Shown one piece after another: positions 62,104-64,000 of a DNA stretch of 64,000 nucleotides. A model generated the notes under the pieces. It was not told the origin of the DNA and did not search any database. It was given only the letters and a program-made list of their open reading frames with translations. Source of the stretch: Natronosalvus rutilus (GTDB taxonomy: Archaea; Halobacteriota; Halobacteria; Halobacteriales; Natrialbaceae). How positions within the stretch are numbered: the stretch's first letter is position 1; each line of letters begins with the position of its first letter. The translations under genes and the position numbers were made by a program. The DNA lies in NCBI RefSeq assembly GCF_024204665.1, contig NZ_CP100355.1, positions 3,577,451 to 3,641,450 of the forward strand. Reading direction: 5' to 3'.

Positions 62104-63960
62104 TCAGTAACTGCGAACCTTCGGCTCGTAGGTCTTGTCCTCGCCCTCGAGGATCGTGGGCCGGTACCAGATCGACGGCTTGCCGCCGTTCCAGGAGATC
62201 AGCGTGTGCTTGAGCCAGTTCTCGTCGTCGCGGACCTGGTTCTCGAGGCGCCAGTGGGCGCCGCGGAACTCGTTGCGCACGAGCGCGCCCAGCGCGATCG
62301 TCTCGGCGACGTCGATCAAGTTGCGCGTCTCGTAGGTCATCTGCAGGTCCGTGTTGAACGTTCGCGAAGGATCCTCCACGTAGACGTCCTGGTACAGTTC
62401 GCGACACTCCTTGATCGCCTTCAGGGCGCGTTTGAGGCCCTCTTCTTCGCGGAAGACGTTCACGTCCCGAGTCATCGCCTTCTGCAGTTTCGCGCGGATG
62501 TCGGCGTGTTTGACGCCGTCGTCGCGTCCCATCAGGTGCGCGACGCGGTCGCGTTCGACCTCGACGGCTCGCTCGAGGAGGCCGTCGGCGTCGGTCACCT
62601 GGCCGGAGCCGTCGGCGGCGACGTCCTCGCTCTCGCTGGCACCGGCGGGATCGAGCCCCGCCTCGCCGGGCGTCACGGGGAGGTCGGCGTCGGTCTCGTC
62701 CTCGACGTCGTCGCCGTAACCGGTCTGGATCTCGGCTTCGCCGAGGTCCGCGCCGGCGGCGTGGGCGCCCGCGCGCTTGCCGAAGACGATGAGTTCGGGC
62801 AGCGCGTTCCCGCCCAGGCGGTTCGCACCGTGAACGGAGACGCAGGCGCACTCGCCGGCGGCGTAGAGGCCGTCGATGCACGTCTGGCCGTTCTCGTCGG
62901 TCTCGATGCCGCCCATCTCGTAGTGCTGACCGGGCTTGACCGGCATCGGTTCGACGAGGCCGTCGACGCCCTCGAAGTCCTCAGCCAGGTGCAGAATGTT
63001 CTCGAGGCGGTCGAGGATGCGCTCCTCGCCGAGGTGACGCATGTCGAGGTGGACGTACTCGTCGTTGACGCCACGGCCCTCGTTGACCTCGGTCAACTCG
63101 GCGCGGGAGACGACGTCGCGGCTCGCGAGTTCGCCGGCGTTGTTCGCGTAGCCGTGTTCGAACATGAATCGCTCGCCGTCCTCGTTGTATAGGATACCGC
63201 CCTCGCCGCGGACCCCCTCGGAGATGAGGACGCCCGTGCTCGGGAGCGTCGTCGGGTGGAACTGGACGAACTCCATGTCCTCGAGCGGGACGCCCGCGCG
63301 GTAGGCGATCGCCTGGCCGTCACCCGTACAGGAGACGGCGTTGGTGGTGTGATCGAACGCCTGGCCGGGGCCGCCGGTCGCGAGGACGACGCCCTGGCGG
63401 GCCTTGAAGCCCTGGATCTCGCCGGACTGAACGTCGTAGGCGACGACGCCGTGGCAAGTCCGGTCGTTCGGGTCGGGTTCGTCGCTGACGGCGAGGTTCA
63501 TCACGAACCACTCGTCGTAGACCTGGATGCCGCGCTTGACGACCTGCTCGTACATCGTGTGGAGCAGGTGGTGGCCGGTCTCGGCGCCCGCGTAGGTCGT
63601 TCGCGGGAACGAGAGGCCGCCGAACGGCCGCTGGGAGACCGTGCCGTCGTCCTCGCGGGAGAAGGGCATCCCCCAGTGCTCGAGTTTGATCGTGTCCTCG
63701 GGGGCGTCTTTGGCGAGGGTCTCGATGGCCGGGGCGTCGCCCAGGTAGTCCGACCCCTTCATGGTGTCGTAGGCGTGGAGTTCCCAGTCGTCACCCTCCC
63801 GAAGGGCCGCGTTGATGCCACCTTCGGCCGCTCCGGTGTGGCTGCGGACCGGGTGGAGTTTCGTGACCATGGCCACGTCTGCTCCCGCCTCGTGCGCTGC
63901 GACCGCCGCTCGGAGGCCGGCACCGCCGGCGCCGACTACGATGACGTCGTGTTCGTACAT
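62104..63960 (-). CDS. sdhA: Succinate dehydrogenase/fumarate reductase flavoprotein subunit
   Basis: The 618-residue protein has the FAD start MYEHDVIVVGAGGAGLRAAVAAHEAG, the covalent-FAD histidine region RSHTGAAEGGINAAL, and catalytic segments SRDVVSRAELTEVNEGRGV and GNALPELIVFGKRAG. It oxidises succinate to fumarate and passes electrons to the iron-sulfur subunit. An acidic insert (about 470-500, with GDDVEDETDADLPVTPGEAGLDPAGASESEDVAADG) is a haloarchaeal addition. An upstream subunit gene ends 8 bases before its ATG. Confidence 0.95.
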   Translation of the reverse strand: MYEHDVIVVGAGGAGLRAAVAAHEAGADVAMVTKLHPVRSHTGAAEGGINAALREGDDWELHAYDTMKGSDYLGDAPAIETLAKDAPEDTIKLEHWGMPFSREDDGTVSQRPFGGLSFPRTTYAGAETGHHLLHTMYEQVVKRGIQVYDEWFVMNLAVSDEPDPNDRTCHGVVAYDVQSGEIQGFKARQGVVLATGGPGQAFDHTTNAVSCTGDGQAIAYRAGVPLEDMEFVQFHPTTLPSTGVLISEGVRGEGGILYNEDGERFMFEHGYANNAGELASRDVVSRAELTEVNEGRGVNDEYVHLDMRHLGEERILDRLENILHLAEDFEGVDGLVEPMPVKPGQHYEMGGIETDENGQTCIDGLYAAGECACVSVHGANRLGGNALPELIVFGKRAGAHAAGADLGEAEIQTGYGDDVEDETDADLPVTPGEAGLDPAGASESEDVAADGSGQVTDADGLLERAVEVERDRVAHLMGRDDGVKHADIRAKLQKAMTRDVNVFREEEGLKRALKAIKECRELYQDVYVEDPSRTFNTDLQMTYETRNLIDVAETIALGALVRNEFRGAHWRLENQVRDDENWLKHTLISWNGGKPSIWYRPTILEGEDKTYEPKVRSY

Positions 63961-63968
63961 GATTTCGG

Positions 63969-64000
63969 TTACCAGAACTTCAGGTTCTTCTTGACCGCTT
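63969..64000 (-). CDS. C-terminal codons of a succinate dehydrogenase subunit (window edge)
   Basis: Only the last nine complete codons are inside, reading AVKKNLKFW and a TAA stop. They end 8 bases before the sdhA ATG. In other haloarchaea the iron-sulfur subunit sdhB commonly precedes sdhA, so this is probably sdhB, but so few residues cannot prove it. Confidence 0.6.
   Translation of the reverse strand, partial: AVKKNLKFW

Noticed and set aside
1-64000. rRNA, tRNA, CRISPR arrays, insertion sequences, prophage or defence genes
   Set aside because: I searched both strands by eye for repeats with spacers, tRNA-like stems and transposase motifs and saw none that hold up.

Overview
The window is haloarchaeal chromosome. 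The DNA is GC-rich and full of CTCGAG, the proteins are acidic, and genes carry archaeal TATA-like boxes about 26 bases before the start codon rather than ribosome binding sites. It encodes TFIIB, FEN1, a Get3/ArsA ATPase, halocyanin, bacterio-opsin-activator-type regulators, archaeal-type 3-dehydroquinate synthase II and a mevalonate-type decarboxylase. The style (very frequent CTCGAG, moderate AT in promoters) suggests Natrialbales, but genus cannot be fixed from this sequence alone. I see no rRNA, tRNA, CRISPR array, insertion sequence, prophage or plasmid gene; it reads as core chromosome.

Layout. 1-6.9 kb: end of a glutamate dehydrogenase, archaeal shikimate genes (aroB' and aroD around a zinc-ribbon membrane protein), a TFIIB gene, a non-canonical NTPase and small regulators. 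7-11.4 kb: SPFH/NfeD membrane genes and pyruvate kinase with an extra C-terminal domain. 11.4-13.5 kb: a membrane protein, a repeat-filled gap and two regulators. 13.6-18.9 kb: a respiratory cluster with halocyanin, Rieske protein, split cytochrome b (b6 plus subunit IV-like) and four small or membrane proteins of unknown role. 19-35.7 kb: mixed housekeeping (polysaccharide flippase, Thi4, epimerase, AlaX editing protein, HD protein, DUF420, PurF, CinA-type amidase, aminotransferase, Get3/ArsA, a fused heme A/heme O synthase).

35.7-53.1 kb is a sugar island: an F420-type oxidoreductase, a malEFG-like ABC importer, a GH15 glucoamylase, a divergent malK-like ATPase, two cobalamin genes (cobQ, cbiA), a second GH15 enzyme, a divergent GH13 amylase and a TrmB-type regulator. 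The parts fit together as maltodextrin uptake, intracellular hydrolysis by enzymes without signal peptides, and TrmB sensing, with cobalamin synthesis interposed. 53-64 kb: GNAT, FEN1, mevalonate-pathway decarboxylase, a coiled-coil protein, endonuclease III, an RDD protein, a secreted HtrA-like protease and the succinate dehydrogenase flavoprotein with the last codons of an upstream subunit.

The most interesting points are the b6f-like respiratory cluster with unassigned partners and an unusual Rieske box, the CtaA-CtaB fusion, a pyruvate kinase phosphohistidine-type domain that appears to have lost its histidine, two related-looking tandem repeat loci between genes, and an inverted repeat lying on the probable promoter of the second GH15 gene. 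I did not find a clearly undescribed defence or mobile system. DUF numbers given below are from memory and unverified.
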